Shown here: positions 22,566 through 34,405 of the stretch, piece after piece
Position numbering within the stretch: the stretch's first letter is position 1
How the letters are laid out: the number at the start of each line of letters is the position of its first letter
The notes under the pieces: model-generated
Database searches by the model: none
Seen by the model: the letters and a program-made list of their open reading frames with translations, nothing else
Told to the model about the DNA's origin: nothing
Program-made: the position numbers and the translations under genes
DNA from: Aphrophora alni
Lineage: Eukaryota; Arthropoda; Insecta; Hemiptera; Aphrophoridae
Direction of reading: 5' to 3'
DNA length: 64,000 nucleotides
Assembly: GCA_963513935.1 (NCBI GenBank)
Contig: OY740765.1
Location: 144,339,618 to 144,403,617 of the forward strand

Positions 22566-22895
22566 CCTTTTCTATCATCCTCTCTCCCAAGCACTTCTTC
22601 CTGCCAAAGTGGTTAGAGATGTCCACTACCTTTTGGTTGGAACCATGGTGAGTCCCGGCGTCAACTAATTTTCCTCTTGGAACCTGAACTGCAACCAAAG
22701 ACCCAATCACAATGATCCCAGATCACAACCGAGGTGACCGTGCCTCCGAACATGTCACAATCCTGATGATTTAGAATTTAATGACTTTATAGACTATGCT
22801 TTATAATAGATGCTACATTTTTAAGTGCTTATAAACTAATTATAACTTTTATTGTATATTTCCTTTAATTAAAAAAAATTAAAAATTAAAAACCT

Positions 22896-22920
22896 CCCTC
22901 GAGTGTGGCAAACTCGAGGG
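22896..22920. repeat. Short perfect hairpin, 9 bp stem, 7 nt loop
   Basis: CCCTCGAGT at 22896-22904 pairs with ACTCGAGGG at 22912-22920. It stands out in AT-rich surroundings. No run of T's follows and no gene ends here, so its role is unknown. Confidence 0.7.
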
Positions 22921-23308
22921 ACCTTGGCCCTTAAATACTCTAATAGCATTAGGGTTGAAAAAGAAAGAGACACATGATTTACTATTCTTTTTCAACACTA
23001 GCTTCAGTAACACAATTAGTGTTGTGAGATTTCTCTCCCATCTGCAGCCACTAACCTATGTGAAATCAATTCAATTTTACTTTTCTAAATACTGCGAAAG
23101 ACATTTAACCCTTTGGGTCCCAGGCCAAAAATATGCTTGGTCGGAAAAAATGTAATGTCCAGTATACTAGCAAATATGCTGAAAAATCCCAGGCCAAAAA
23201 ATGTGTTACGGTAGAGGTTTGGTAAAAAAATCATAAGTCACCTTGTATTCAAGCTATTTTAAACTTTGTTTTGATATTGATTCTTATTAATGTGGTTCTG
23301 ATTTGTTT

Positions 23309-23930
23309 TAGATTATTATAATGATGATCTTAACTTACTTACTTTTCTTGGTGCTACAGCCCTGGATAGCTTTTGGCCTCCCTCACAATTCGTTTCCATT
23401 CCTCTCTACACTGTACTTTCATCAAACCAGTGCGCATATTCCTCTACATGTCTTCCTTCCATTTTCCCACGTAACAAATTTCTGGGTTTTCACCCTTTGT
23501 CTAGATACATTCTACAAATATGTTAGATACGTTCCTAACCATACCAGTCACTGGGACTTTACAAACCTCACTGTGTCTTTCTCCTGGACTACATTAAAAA
23601 TTTGTTTGTTTATTCTTATTGTCCATCTTTCTTTAACTCTCAAATATTTATAAAGTATCCTCATCAGCAACTGACATTTGCCATGCTTCCCATCTATGTC
23701 ATATCTGGTCAAATAAAGGTCTGTACAGTTTGACTTTCAAATTTTTATATAGAAGGATTGATTCCAGAAGTTTAACATTAAGGAAAATAGCTCTGTTCCC
23801 TACCATGATTCGTTTATTAATTTCTACCGTGACTGTGTTCACCCAAATATTGATGAGCCAAAATTTCTCTCCGCACGGTCGACTACTATTAGCCATATGA
23901 AATACATTGATTGCTGCTGAAAACATTCTA
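23309..23930 (-). pseudogene. RTE-like LINE, C-terminal end of reverse transcriptase polyprotein
   Basis: Minus-strand translation with two or three shifts gives INKRIMVGNRAIFLNVKLLE (about 23846-23787) followed by LYKNLKVKLYRPLFDQI, then VADEDTL, VRFVKSQ, LVWLGTYL, WENGRKTCRG and WRNGNEL-like pieces. This order (INERI.AGNRA..LKSRLLSR.TK..LYKTLIRPV, VADE, VRYVKSQRLRWLGHV, GKRRRGRP.KRW) is the usual C-terminal region of a very common arthropod LINE type. Its missing upstream part appears at 25860-26060, with a transposon in between. Confidence 0.65.
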
Positions 23931-24289
23931 TATCCCTGTGTACAGTTTTGCTATACGTAAAAATGTATTTTTTTATTTTATTTTTTATTTAAATATTGCT
24001 TTTATATAAATACTTTCTTGTTTAGCATAGTTGGCATTACTATAGTTGCCTTTTACCATCTTTATATATATTTACTGTCTATTATGTAAATTCAATATAA
24101 GTGTAAATATATTTTGAAGTGTTGTAAGACGTATTTTATTATATCCCAATTTTTTTATATAGAGGATAAACTTTCAAATAAATATATTTACATTTACAAG
24201 TTAATTACAGAAATTCAAAAAGTATAAATGGTTATTCACATTAGATTAGCTCTGAAAACTATAGTATTTTAACTTATAGTTTTTGAAAC

Positions 24290-25530
24290 ATGTTTTACTC
24301 CAGATCTTCTACACCACTCATTGTGTCTGGGTCGTTCTTGTCTTCTTCGCTGTCGGAATTGTCCCCAAGGGAGATGACTAAAGAATCAACAAAACTATTG
24401 ACCCCCCCCCCCTTTGTTTATCTAATATTCTTTCTCTACACTCTTCACATGTTCGCACTTCATAGTTCAATTTTCTTGACCCATGCTTGCTATTTTCTCC
24501 TCCGCAATGGCTTGCACTTTAGAGAAGTTGCACATCACATTTTTTCTGACAACATACCCTTTGATGTCGGCCCATATCAGTTGTATGAGGTTCAAGTCCA
24601 GGTGATAGGGCGGGAATCTTAGCACCATATGGCTTTCCTTCTGTACAGTTTCGTCAAAAACATGGCGCCAAAACCTTGATTTATATAATTTTAATAATTG
24701 GTACAGTTCTGGAATGCACATGTCTTAAGTAAAGGGTATTTGGTGCTTGATAATCTAATCTTTCATATCTTGTTTTTTTAATTTTAGAAGTAGGGGCCTT
24801 GTCAAGTCAACTTGCACATTATGGTACTCAGCGTTGTCTACTACTAGGACACTTCTTGGCTTTAAATTTGGAACAAGTTTTTCTGTAGCCTACTTCATGA
24901 ACATTTCCTTGTGTGTGTTATCATGTAAACACACGAATGATTTGAAGCTTTCCAAGTCTTTAAAGCATTAGGGATGAAACCTTTCTCGCCACCTGCATGT
25001 ATAATTATAAGCCTATCGCCCTTGGAGATGGGAACGCGCAAACCATTATTGGAATTGTCAGACCACGATTGGTTATTCATGTGAGTACGATTCATCTATG
25101 TATACGATAGGCCATCCTTCATTCCTGAAACGTTTCACTGACCTCAAATAAGAAATTCTTTGCTCCCTAATGTCTTGAGTTTCAATGAGAACTTTCCTGT
25201 GGCTTTGCGTTTTCTTCCATTAAAATCCCAAATTTTTTAAAATAATGTTCATGCTAGTTTTCTTTCCTTGAAAATTAATAGTATCTTTCAATGATTCTAA
25301 CAGCATCTTAACTAGGAAAACTTTTTTTCTATGTGAAAATTATAAATTGTAATGCTTACAACACATTTATTGAAGGTGTCTACTCCTGTAATGCGCCTGG
25401 GAAAATGCAGACGATATTTTCCTGGTGTTGAGAATTGCCTCGTTTCATAGTCTTCAGCTTGACGATGATTTCTCTGCCCTGACTATGAATAACTTGACCT
25501 TTGAGCTAGAATGTGCGATGTTTTCCATTT
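24290..25530 (-). pseudogene. IS630/Tc1-mariner-type transposase (DDE) gene, broken
   Basis: The minus strand carries NQSWSDNSNNGLRVPISKGD and RLIIIHAGGEKGFIPNAL (25095-24970), then after a frame change VLRFPPYHLDLNLIQLIWAD and IKGYVVRKNVMC (24637-24545). These match the insect transposases with CW.D....G...P.GKG.RLI..HAG...GFI..A and LPPYHPDLNPIE..W...K motifs; the second block holds the region of the last two catalytic acidic residues, although the final position here reads Q instead of E in NLIQLIW. Frameshifts divide the gene. Terminal inverted repeats were not convincingly found. Confidence 0.7.
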
Positions 25531-25859
25531 TAATCCTACACGAACCAGATCACTAGTTAACACTTAACACATCCACAATGAACTGCATAGTAAAACATTA
25601 CAAAACATCTGACAATAACACCATAAACCAGATATAGAACAACAAAACAACAACACTAACTCGGAACTATAACAATATTAGACTGACAGCAGTAAGATGC
25701 AGACTGATATTGTTATTGTTGTCTGTGGCGTCAAACAGTGACTCATATGTTTTTAAAAAAGTACCCCCGCCCCCTCACTCCGCCTAAACGTGGCAGCTTG
25801 GAGCGTGTGCAGAGAAACTATAGCCCGTCTGTAACTGAGGCACGTCACATTCTTAAAGG

Positions 25860-27180
25860 CCCAATTGTTTTACTTTCTCCTGAACTTCAATGCTGACATC
25901 TTCATATACTTAGTTGTTCCCTATTTATTCTAAGCCCCATTGTTTGACTCTTATCTTCCAAAGTTTTGAATATTTCTTTCAGGGAATGCAAATGTTGTGC
26001 AACCAATTTGATGTCATCACCATAATTACTTGTTTTCCCTCTCAGCCCATTTTACCGAACAATGCTGTCTTCTAGGTATGAGGCTATTAATACACATTTT
26101 TGAAATGTTCAACAGCTATTTCTGGAGTTGTTCTAAACTGATTTTTTTTTATGGTTACATTTAGTTTAAAAAAAATTGACATGTCTACTTTTTAAATAAT
26201 TAACGCTTACAGTTTTCTTCTTTCAGAATCCCAAGAGAAAATATGTACACATTTATAGAATCGTGGAGGAAATATTTTTAGGGTTCCTCCGAATTGATTT
26301 TCATGATTATTTTTTTATAGGAAAGCCTAACATTTGTAGTTTCTTTTTTTTTAAATGTAAAGTTAGATCTTATTACAACTCTGGGTAAAATAAATGTTAA
26401 AAAATATTAATTTTCTTTACAAGATTCATGTTTTTAATTTTAAGCTTATGTTTATACTATTGTTAAATACAATTATGCAGATATTCTACACAAGTCAGAT
26501 TAGTAATGCTTAGTGCTTAGGCTGCTTTTAATTTATCGGAATTTTACAAATGTCACCACTTTGCTCCTAGTTTCCATTTCTCCTTGTTTAAATAAACATG
26601 TCCATCAGAGTTTTCGTGCCCACAAAGCCATCGATATCTTCTGTCCGTCTTCTAACTGAGGTTCAACCAAGAACTTTATTTGGTGAACTTCCATCCTCCA
26701 TCCTACTTTAATCACAATATAACACATACTATTTCTTTTGAACTCTATGATGTACTGCCATATACCATAATTCCTGGCTCTTATCTAACCTAGTCTTACT
26801 ACAACTTTTCCTCAGTAAATCAATTCACTTTAAGCGCTTCTTTTTCCTCAAGACACATAATCCATTAAGGCTTATTGCACTCCCAGAAGATGATGTGTGC
26901 CCCCTAAGTCATCATCCTATAGATCCACAAGCTCTGCGAACTTGAGGATCTACTCTATGAAGATCCCTATTGAATTGTTAAGCCTTTCTCCACATGTCCA
27001 AAGATGCCTATCCTTTTTTCAGGAAATCCATTTCTTTAGCCTATAACTTTTTGATGATTGCATGAGCTGACACCCTAAACCTCTGCTCCATGCACACAAC
27101 ACTCTGAACCAATTCTCTTTTGGCGATGTTATTCATGTTTCTGTACAGAATGAGCGATTTTCACTTCCTTGTTTTAATTC
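25860..27180 (-). pseudogene. LINE reverse transcriptase remnants (RTE-like)
   Basis: At about 26030-25900 the minus strand gives GDDIKLVAQHLHSLKEIFKT and LEDKSQTMGLRIN. This resembles the FADDI...L..AF..LE.E...MGL.IN block of the same LINE type as 23309-23930, the catalytic YADD/FADD being reduced to GDD. Further right (about 27010-26880) pieces such as GIFGHVEKGLTIQ resemble the C-terminal GHV..R..R segment of another copy. Frames are heavily broken, so extents are approximate. Confidence 0.4.
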
Positions 27181-27185
27181 CGCTC

Positions 27186-27395
27186 TTATCTTTTTTTAAC
27201 TGCCAAATATGGTTTGGCCAGAAATTCTAAAAGTAATTTAGCAGTTGATAAATATCTAAAACTTTCTAATAAGAGCTCGTGTAGTTTTCCAAGTTTGATA
27301 TCCGTATAATAGTCATAGGCACTTCCAGGCCAAAATCTTGTCTGTCCTTTTTTATAACCATTTTGCGATATATGCTTCAGTACCGCCAAATACAC
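27186..27395 (-). pseudogene. Unrecognised 69-codon ORF
   Basis: The frame reads like real protein (mixed composition, GYKKGQTRFWPGSAYDYYTD, then KLGKLHELLLESFRYLS), begins MYLAVLKHISQNG and ends AVKKR. I do not recognise the family. It lies among LINE remnants on the same strand, so a piece of a retroelement is the likeliest source. There is no sign of splicing to the host gene, which is on the other strand. Confidence 0.25.
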
Positions 27396-28319
27396 TTTTT
27401 ATACTACCTGAAACACTCAAGAGTTCATTTATAAATGAGTGTGGGTGTGGTAATTCGATATACCTAACTGGATCTACACCTTTCTTCATGTAGTCTTGGA
27501 TTAAACCCCCCTGCAGGGGAGGTGCAGGCTAGCTAAGAGGGGGTTGGCATCCCTTGCTGTCCCCAGTCAAACTCACTTTACACTCGCAATACTTAAACTA
27601 TTATCTATATAGCCATGTACACACAGTTCGCCTACATTAGACAATTACACTTTCACCTTAACTTAGGGTTCAAATCGCAGGGGGGTATAAACTAGCTGCA
27701 CCTATTGAGAAGGGTTTATCGTCCCTCGCAGAACCCGAGCTATACAAGAGTAGAACATCTAACACACCTCCGAATATACACACATACAACAATCATATAT
27801 TTTTTACATTTGGTAGAGGCTGATACTCTTCACATATCACAAGAGATACATATACACTGTAAATTATATATAGGGAGTTTTTGACCTTGTAGAGCCTTAG
27901 CGCATTTGGGAGTGCTTACCAGACCAAATTGTGACAACCTTTGAATCTGGTAAGCTGATGTGATCCTGTTCTGCCGAAGATGTATGTGTCGTTTCTGTTC
28001 AGTAGCCACCCACTTCAGTCCTTGATCAGGAAGTGTTCGCGATGGGGGAGGTATCGGATCTTCCCTCTCTAGTTGCGGGTCTGGACTGATGCCCATCCAG
28101 TCTGGTTAGAGAGGATACTCTGGACCCCAGAGTTCTGGGGTTTAAATGACCTAAAGTGATCCAATGATGTACCCATTCCCAGAGTCTCATCTACAACCGC
28201 CCAACACAATGTGTTTTGGTTAACTTATGCATTAACAAACATCAACCCAGAAAGCAAAAAGAGAACTATCACCATCAGCGGTCTGTTAGTATTGGAATTT
28301 AAAAACTTAATATTGGCGT

Positions 28320-28790
28320 AAAGATTCAGGGACCTGCTCCCAGATTCCTTATTGTCCGTCACAGTACTGAGAGGTCAGATCTGTCCCTTTGTGATTAATC
28401 AAGCCATAACTGGTGCTGGAGGGGTTTGTTCCATTAAGAAACTTTGGAAATGAGACTTTGATAAACAGAGTCACTCTCTATTAAAAATGAAGTCCTTTTG
28501 CGACGTCTTTAACGTGTGTGTTGAACCTCATAAGGGTTTAAATTCTTCTAGAGGTGTTATTTCTTGCCTTGGCCTCTTGAATGAAACCACGGAGGAAATA
28601 TTGAAAGAGTTTGCCGAACAACTCGTGATTACTGTTGAACATATTTATCGAACCGAGAATGGTGAGGGAAAACCATCGAGAATGGTGAGGGTTCAATTAT
28701 CTTAACTTTTGCTACTCCAAAACTTCTGGCAAGTATTTGCTGGATTCTGCAGTTTAACTGTTAGACCGTACATTCCAAATCCAAGGCATT
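28320..28790 (+). pseudogene. I-clade-like LINE ORF1 (nucleic-acid-binding Gag-like), broken
   Basis: Frame-shifted translation gives RFLIVRHSTERSDLS, GAGGVCSIKKLW, then an open stretch 28487-28705 (FNVCVEPHKGLNSSRGVISC, LGLLNETTEEILKEFAEQLV) and LTVRPYIPNPRHCF at about 28755-28796. This order (..FLIV.., VKVEPH..LN.SRGVI...DL....EEIL, LRVRPYIPNPLRCFKC) is that of I-like LINE ORF1 proteins just before their CCHC knuckles. The knuckles are absent: a deletion joins PNPRHCF directly to the endonuclease of ORF2. Confidence 0.7.
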
Positions 28791-28794
28791 GTTT

Positions 28795-31280
28795 CAGACA
28801 ATTGCCTGCCCCATTTCTTTTGGTGGGCGATTTTAATCCCCACCACTATGCATGGGGATCAAACACCTGCAGTCCTAGAGGTAACCGTATTGACATTATT
28901 GTATAAAATTTGGATTTGATTCTGCTCAATGATGGTTCACCAACTTATTTCTCGGCTTCTACAGGTGGTTGGACAAATATAGAGTTGTCATTACGTAGCT
29001 TGTGTCTGGCCACTAAATTTGAGTAGTCAGTTCTAACTGATACTTACAGTAGTGATCATGCTTGTTAAGCTAATCTTTTCTATCTTCTCACATTGTAATG
29101 ATCGCCTTACCAGGTGGATTTTTGGCAAAGGAAAATGGGAAGATTATACCGAAGGTTTTGTATCCCCTAATATTAATGATAATGTCCCTATTCATGAAGC
29201 AGTACATTCATTTACAACAACACTCCTTACAGCAGCGGACAACAACATCCGAAGACGTCAACAAGACCACTACGTCCACCAGTTCCATGATGGAACGATG
29301 AATGTAGTGATGCTCTCCATTTACACCTTAATCGCAGACCTACTTGTAAAAATCTTGAAAGGTATAAAATTCTACGAGCCAAACCACGTCAAGTGTTTAG
29401 TAAAGTAGGAAGGAATTATAGGCCCAGTATATTGGCACATCAAGAACCACACCCACGTCAATGGTGTGGAAGTTGCATTCTGTTTGTGTTCCTTCTCTCT
29501 CTGCTCCCTTATTGAGACTTAAGCAGGGGGATGGACTTTTGACTACAGATAAAAATAACATGCTAATGTTTTGGGCTCATCATTTGCTAACTTTTCATCA
29601 ACTTTTTCTTACAGCGATCCTTTTTGTTTACATAAAACTTCTCAAGAAGCAATAACTTACACTGTAAGTCTGTCTGAAGAACGCCATTAATTACCCCATT
29701 TCCCTTAGAAGAATTTGAGTCTGCTATGTTGTAGTGACGGGGTGCCATTCCAGGCCCTGACAACATATTTCATTCTATGGTTAAACAACTCCCAGCTTTG
29801 AGGAAGAGAACTCTTCTTAAAATATACAATTCTATATTCGAGGAGCATTGCTTTCCCGATGCTTGGTTGGAAACTACAGTAATTCCTCTTCTTAAGCCAC
29901 GTAAACCAGGAAATTATTGTCCCATTTCTCTACTTAGTGTACTTTGCAAGCTGGTGGAGAGAATGGTAAATCGGCACCTTGTTTCGTACCTCGAAAGTAA
30001 CCAGCTTCTTTGTAATGACCAATGCGATTTTAGGCAGGGTCGATCATCTACTGATAACTTGGTTTCCCTATAGTCTCCTGTACAAAATGCCTTTTTCTTA
30101 CGTCAGAACACTGATTCCAATGTTTTTAACCTGGTAAAGACCTATGAGATAGCTTGGCGAAGAGGAATTCTGAATACTTTAAAATCACGGGGTATAAATG
30201 GCAATATTCTTGCATTTATACAAAACTTCCTTAGCAATAAATATTTCAGAGTGTGTGTTGGAGCTAAGGTGTCAGATAGATTGTTATCATTTAGTGAATG
30301 GTATCCCTCAGGGTAGTGTGCTAAGCGTGACCCTCTTTGCTGTGGCAATCAACAGCATTACTGCAAACAGTGCTCTGTCCACTGTTCTTTATTTGTTGAC
30401 GATTTTGCTATATATGTGGATCCTCGAAGTATGGAAACTGCCAAAAGAGCCCTTCAACTTTTAATTAATAAACTGCAATCTTGGTCAAGACTGACAGGAT
30501 TTAAGTTCTCTGCTTCAAACTACAATGTATTGCTTTTAGTCGCCATAGACTGATCCATCAGCATTTATTATTTCTCAATGGAACACAAATTTAAACTGCT
30601 GTAACTGCTACATTTTTAGGCCTATTATTTGATTGGAGACTCTCTTGGTTTCCATGTTTATCTGACCTGAAAATATGGTATAATAAAACACTTGACATGT
30701 TACCTATTCTTAGCGGTTCTCAGTGGGGAGCCGATAGGAATTGTATGTTGCGATTTACCGTGCTGCTGTTTGATTGCGGATTGATTTTGGCTCCATAGTC
30801 TTCTCATCCACAAGACCATCAGCCATTAAGAAACTTGATTCGATACATAACACTGTGTTTCTGGAGCATTTCCTTCAAGCCCAGTTTCTAGCTTACTTGC
30901 TGAGACTGGTGAACCATCTCTTACCCAACAAAGACAGCAACTACAAATAAATATATGTGTAGTCTATGGTCTAAACCATATCATCTTAGCTTACGACATA
31001 GTTTTTAAAAATCCTTTGGCTGAACGATATACATAACATCAGAATCGGTTTGCCTCATTTGGCATTAGAATGCTTAGAATCCTTGACAATTTGGGACTTT
31101 GTACTTCTTCCAATAAATGAATATGCTCCATGTTTTACAGGAATCAATGGCTCATTCAAATGCCAACTTTTGATTTTTCACTGTCCAGGTTTATCAAGCA
31201 CAACACTCCTGATGTAGTGTATTGTCAGGAGTTTCACTATATACTTGATGAATATCCATCTAGTGCTTACTATTAAGTTT
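28795..31280 (+). pseudogene. I-clade-like LINE ORF2: endonuclease and reverse transcriptase, broken
   Basis: Endonuclease: PFLLVGDFNPHHYAWGS and RGNRIDIIV (28807-28906). Reverse transcriptase: LPALRKRTLLKIYNSIFEEH, then AWLETTVIPLLKPRKPGNYC and LLSVLCKLVERMVNRHL (29792-29980); a core with AWRRGILNTLKSRGINGNIL, GIPQGSVLSVTLF and the polymerase box FVDDFAIYVDP (about 30387-30428, canonical YADD changed to VDD). At least six frameshifts or stops. The tail (about 31190-31277) enters the linker before RNase H and is cut off. Confidence 0.75.
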
Positions 31281-31365
31281 TATATATATAGGGCTGTACA
31301 AAAGTGAATTGAATGTTTTTTCAATATATAAGTCCAATATCTGATAATAGATTACCTTGTTTCAG

Positions 31366-31626
31366 CTGTCATATTCTATCAATCCAGATTGTCCTTTGCC
31401 TCAATGTAATAATGGATCTATAATATTGATCCATGTGAAAGCCATAGGAGATAAAGACACACTTCATCATATCTGGGATTTCTCAGGAAAACCTTCCATA
31501 GTACTTGCTCGTACTGCGCCTAATGCAAGTCTGATTGTTACTTGGACTGACTTTGCTTTAGGTAAACCAAACTCAGTTCAGATCATTCCTCAGCCAATGT
31601 ATACATATGGAGTTGTACTTGATGAG
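31366..31626 (+). CDS. GLMP: GLMP homologue exon 2: N-terminal lumenal domain
   Basis: The 87 codons lie between a TTTCAG acceptor and a GAG|GTAAGT donor, phase 0 at both ends. The peptide begins LSYSINPDCPLPQC and continues through blocks LIHVKAIGDKDTLHHIWDF and IVLARTAPNASLIVTWTDF. These line up with the family's pattern of 'LLHIRAVGTNSTLHYVWSS' and 'VVMVATNTPHSTLSVNW'. Two N-glycosylation sequons (NGS, NAS) are present. This is the most diagnostic exon for GLMP. Its base composition is markedly less AT-rich than the flanking intron, as expected for a constrained coding exon. No stop or frameshift is present. Confidence 0.88.
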
Positions 31627-31909
31627 GTAAGTTGATAAATAGAATAATGTTAGTTCTATTCATAAAGTATTCAGCCATATCAATCGAAACAATGTAGTCT
31701 TAGGTTAATAATTACACCGGAAATGTTACGAAATGTACAACATGCTTTTGAGTCCAGAATCTATTTCCGCCAAGAAGTAAATGGTAGCCATTTCGAGAAC
31801 TTAATCTGAGCTAAAAAAACAAAGTAAGGCTCTTACCATCATTTTACCAACATAGAGCAGTTTGTAATGTAATAAAAACAACCGGAGTTTGTAGGTTAAC
31901 ATTCACAAT

Positions 31910-32197
31910 TTGATTGGTCGCTATGTTGGGTAGGATGAACTTAGAGACCTCTAGTTTACATCATTATTCTTATTTTTAAAAGGCCTTTAAAATGAGGTAT
32001 CACTCAATGGGAGTTGCTATTTAAAATTCTTGACTTACCCCCCAAACTACCCCATTTTGAGGGTAAGGGTTGAAAATGTTGATACTTCAAAAAATTCCTC
32101 CTTTGGTTATCTAAACTTTCCCCAAAGCAAATCTGTCTATTTCCATTAATAAAAAAAATAATAGGGGGGGGGGGACTTTTAGGACACTTCGTATAAG
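31910..32197. repeat. About 285 bp repeat, mariner-like terminus, copy in intron 2
   Basis: It matches 40287-40555 in inverse orientation at high identity. Shared blocks are CTAAACTTT, GCAAATCTGTCTATTTCCATTAATA, the poly-G run GGGGGGGGGG and the end ACTTTTAGGACACTT. It sits between exons 2 and 3 and fills 40% of that short intron. It lacks coding capacity. Confidence 0.75.
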
Positions 32198-32337
32198 GCA
32201 ATGATAACTGAAAGATTTTCCACTTTTAAACAACAAGGAAAAAATACTATTGTAAAAATATCTGCTGCAATAAACTATTTATTGATCCCCATTGATTTTA
32301 ATCAAATGTTTATCAATGTTGTTGATTACGGTTTCAG

Positions 32338-32550
32338 ATCATAGAATTCAACGATGAAAAGAACACCGCAACTTTAGACCTGAATTTAGTAAATTCAAGA
32401 AATGCAAGTTATATTACAACTTTGGATATGAAAAATTTTGATTGGAAAATGAAGGCAAAACATAATGAAACTGGCAAAGTTTTGGTTGTCTTGGAAGGTC
32501 GTAACTACAATGATTCTGTCATTAAGAAGAATGGAACTGTACAAGTAGAG
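32338..32550 (+). CDS. GLMP: GLMP homologue exon 3: lumenal domain
   Basis: The 71 codons follow GTTTCAG and end GAG|GTATGT, phase 0 at both ends, 711 bp after exon 2. The segment opens IIEFNDEKNTATLDL, matching the family's 'LLEFDSTN' position after the block ended by exon 2, and contains a FDWKM stretch at the place of the family's FSWNN. Four N-glycosylation sequons are visible (NAS, NET, NDS, NGT), fitting a heavily glycosylated lumenal domain. Reading frame is intact. Splice pattern and continuity with exon 2 make this call secure. Confidence 0.86.
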
Positions 32551-33713
32551 GTATGTCATTAAATATTAGTGCTTCTTCATATATAATATAATTAATGAAA
32601 TCTTACATTAATTTCTTATACTTAAACAATTGGTTACGTAATTTAAAATGGGCAATTGTTGCATTCATTTTAAAAAACAATTCATAATAAAAATAAAAAT
32701 TGGGTAAAATCAGTTTTAATATATTATAATCTGTTCTGAACTTCGACGTTATCACAAGAGAGTCCAAGGTCAACCATCTGATAGACTTCAAGCAGTTCAG
32801 TCATGTCTTACAGCTAATCTGAGAGAGGTGCAAGTAGGCTGTCAATACACAATGTCTTGAACAAAAAAGTTAAAAGTGCATCTATGTAATAGTATATTGA
32901 GTTGATTAAAAGATTGTATTTATCAAATTATTACAATTGTTCCTCCAAAAATAGTGTCTAGAATATGATACATCAGAAAACTGGAGCCAAATAACTTGTG
33001 ACGTCTTTGTTACAATACCTCTAGGCCAAATCGTCCATTTTCTATAAACCTGGTTATATAGCATTAATTTTGTTAGCTATACTCAGAATTGAATTTGTAA
33101 ATATTAGTACTGTAATGTAATACAGACTTCAACACACTTCCGCATTCTATACATTCCATGCATACCATACATATGAGTCGTATTTCCACATTCCATACAT
33201 TCCACATTCCAGACACATGATTAATGCTTCCGATATCCCCATTCCGTCATATTTTTCGCAGTCCAAACATACCATACTATGTCATTTCCTCATTCCAGAC
33301 GTAGTAGACAAAGTTGTTTCCGCATTCCGTAGTTATGTTCTCTAGGCATTGTTTATGTTTTGATTAGAGGTTTGTTGACCTCCGACTCTATGTTTGTTTT
33401 GATTTGTAGATCAACTCCCCCCTCTGGAATGTTGTAACGATGATGAATGACATGAGGTCATTGACCTCGGAATGTTCTGCGGTCATGGCCAGGGTTCATT
33501 GACCTCGATATAATGTTTTGGAGTTATTGACCGAGATGGAATATCCAGGGGTCATTCTCCTGAATCGAATGTTTTTTATCACTTCTTCCGCAGAATGATT
33601 ATGAGAGAGTATTACTGAGTTTTTCCGTTATGACGTAGTATTATACTCATGTTTATTTAATCAGGAACCGAGCTTTGTATTACAAGGTTATGGATATACT
33701 GGATTTATAAATA
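32551..33713. other. Start of intron 3, nothing recognised
   Basis: AT-rich to 33120, then a stretch (33120-33620) with repeated CATTCCA/CATACCATACA-type words and repeated GGTCATTGACCTCG-like motifs (about 33450-33550). No coding signal. Confidence 0.35.
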
Positions 33714-34405
33714 CAGTAGAGTCTCGCAAACTCGGCACTCGATAACCCGGCAGTCCGGATTACTCGGCGACCCCGACGGGAAAAAATATATTGCTAAAAA
33801 CAACGATGTTCGTAAAAGTTCGGCAGATCCCAAAGCGGGCATTAACTTCGATCGCTCGAATCGTTGATGGTACTTCTCCCACGTTAAACTCGTCACAAAG
33901 CTTTTTTACAGATTCCCCTCTGTCAAGTCTATTTAACACATTTAACCACGTCTCAAACAAAACCAACACACGCTTCCGTTTTCGTAACTCGCTCATTTTT
34001 ATTTACTGTATATACTGTGCGTAGATCATAACCAGTCAAAGAAAACTGAAAAGAAATGTTATATTTTCCATAATGTATACTAAATTGATTCGTGGAAAAA
34101 AAGCGGTCCATCAAACGTTTTTGCAGGTGTATGTCTGTTATACCGACGGGTGCCAATGCCGCGGTTTTTTTACGCCGCCGACAATGGGATACTGCTATCG
34201 GCAAAGTCGTTTGACTCGCCGCTGCTTTGGTGCCGCGGTGTTTTTACACCGCCGACAAAGGGATATCAACAAAGTCGTTTGATATCGCCGCTGCTTTGGT
34301 GTTTCAATTTCAATTTATTTTTTGCCCTTATTCCCGATAACCCGGCATTTCACAAACTCGGCACACTTCCGGTCCACATTACGCTGAGTTTGTGGGACTC
34401 AACTG
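33714..34405 (-). mobile_element. Small Tigger/pogo element, 692 bp, TA-flanked
   Basis: The ends CAGTAGAGTCTCGCAAACTC (left) and CAGTTGAGTCCCACAAACTC (right, inverted) are followed by further matching CGGCA and ATAACCCGG blocks and flanked by TA. Inside is only the N-terminal part of a minus-strand transposase: MSELRKRKRVLVLFETWLNV, LDRGESVKKLCDEFNVGE (33996-33868), a CENP-B-type helix-turn-helix. The catalytic domain is deleted, so this is an internally deleted, non-autonomous derivative. A tandem duplication of about 75 bp with CCGCCGACAA..GGATA and TCGCCGCTGCTTTGGTG lies at about 34158-34303. Confidence 0.82.

Larger units (their letters stand above)
21711..23308. other. Intron 1 sequence: probable LINE 5' region, microsatellite, no gene
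   Basis: 21711-22060 is less AT-rich and may be the 5' UTR of the preceding minus-strand LINE, but I cannot prove it. A (CA)20 microsatellite (22524-22563) and a 9 bp hairpin (22896-22920) follow. At 23105 TTAA-CCCTTTGGGTCCCAGG resembles a piggyBac-type terminus, without a matching partner nearby. Confidence 0.35.
27490..31285 (+). mobile_element. I-clade-like LINE, 3'-truncated, degraded
   Basis: A GC-richer block with 5' non-coding sequence (27490-28315, including two related G-rich segments at about 27495 and 27680), then ORF1, endonuclease and reverse transcriptase remnants in order. It stops at about 31277, within the start of the RNase H region. A second fragment of the same family (48000-49110) begins in nearly the same place and continues to the 3' end; the two share about 60 bp (GATGTAGT.TAT..TCAGGA, ACTATATACTTGATGAAT). 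Inserted in intron 1 in the sense direction, 80 bp before exon 2. Confidence 0.75.

Noticed and set aside
22483..22710. Minus-strand ORF with a CVCVCV run
   Set aside because: The run is the translated (AC)20 microsatellite; the rest has no family resemblance.
23105..23230. TTAA-CCCTTTGGGTCCCAGG considered as a piggyBac terminus
   Set aside because: No inverted partner with a TTAA flank was found nearby; the CCCAGGCCAAAAA phrase repeats directly instead.
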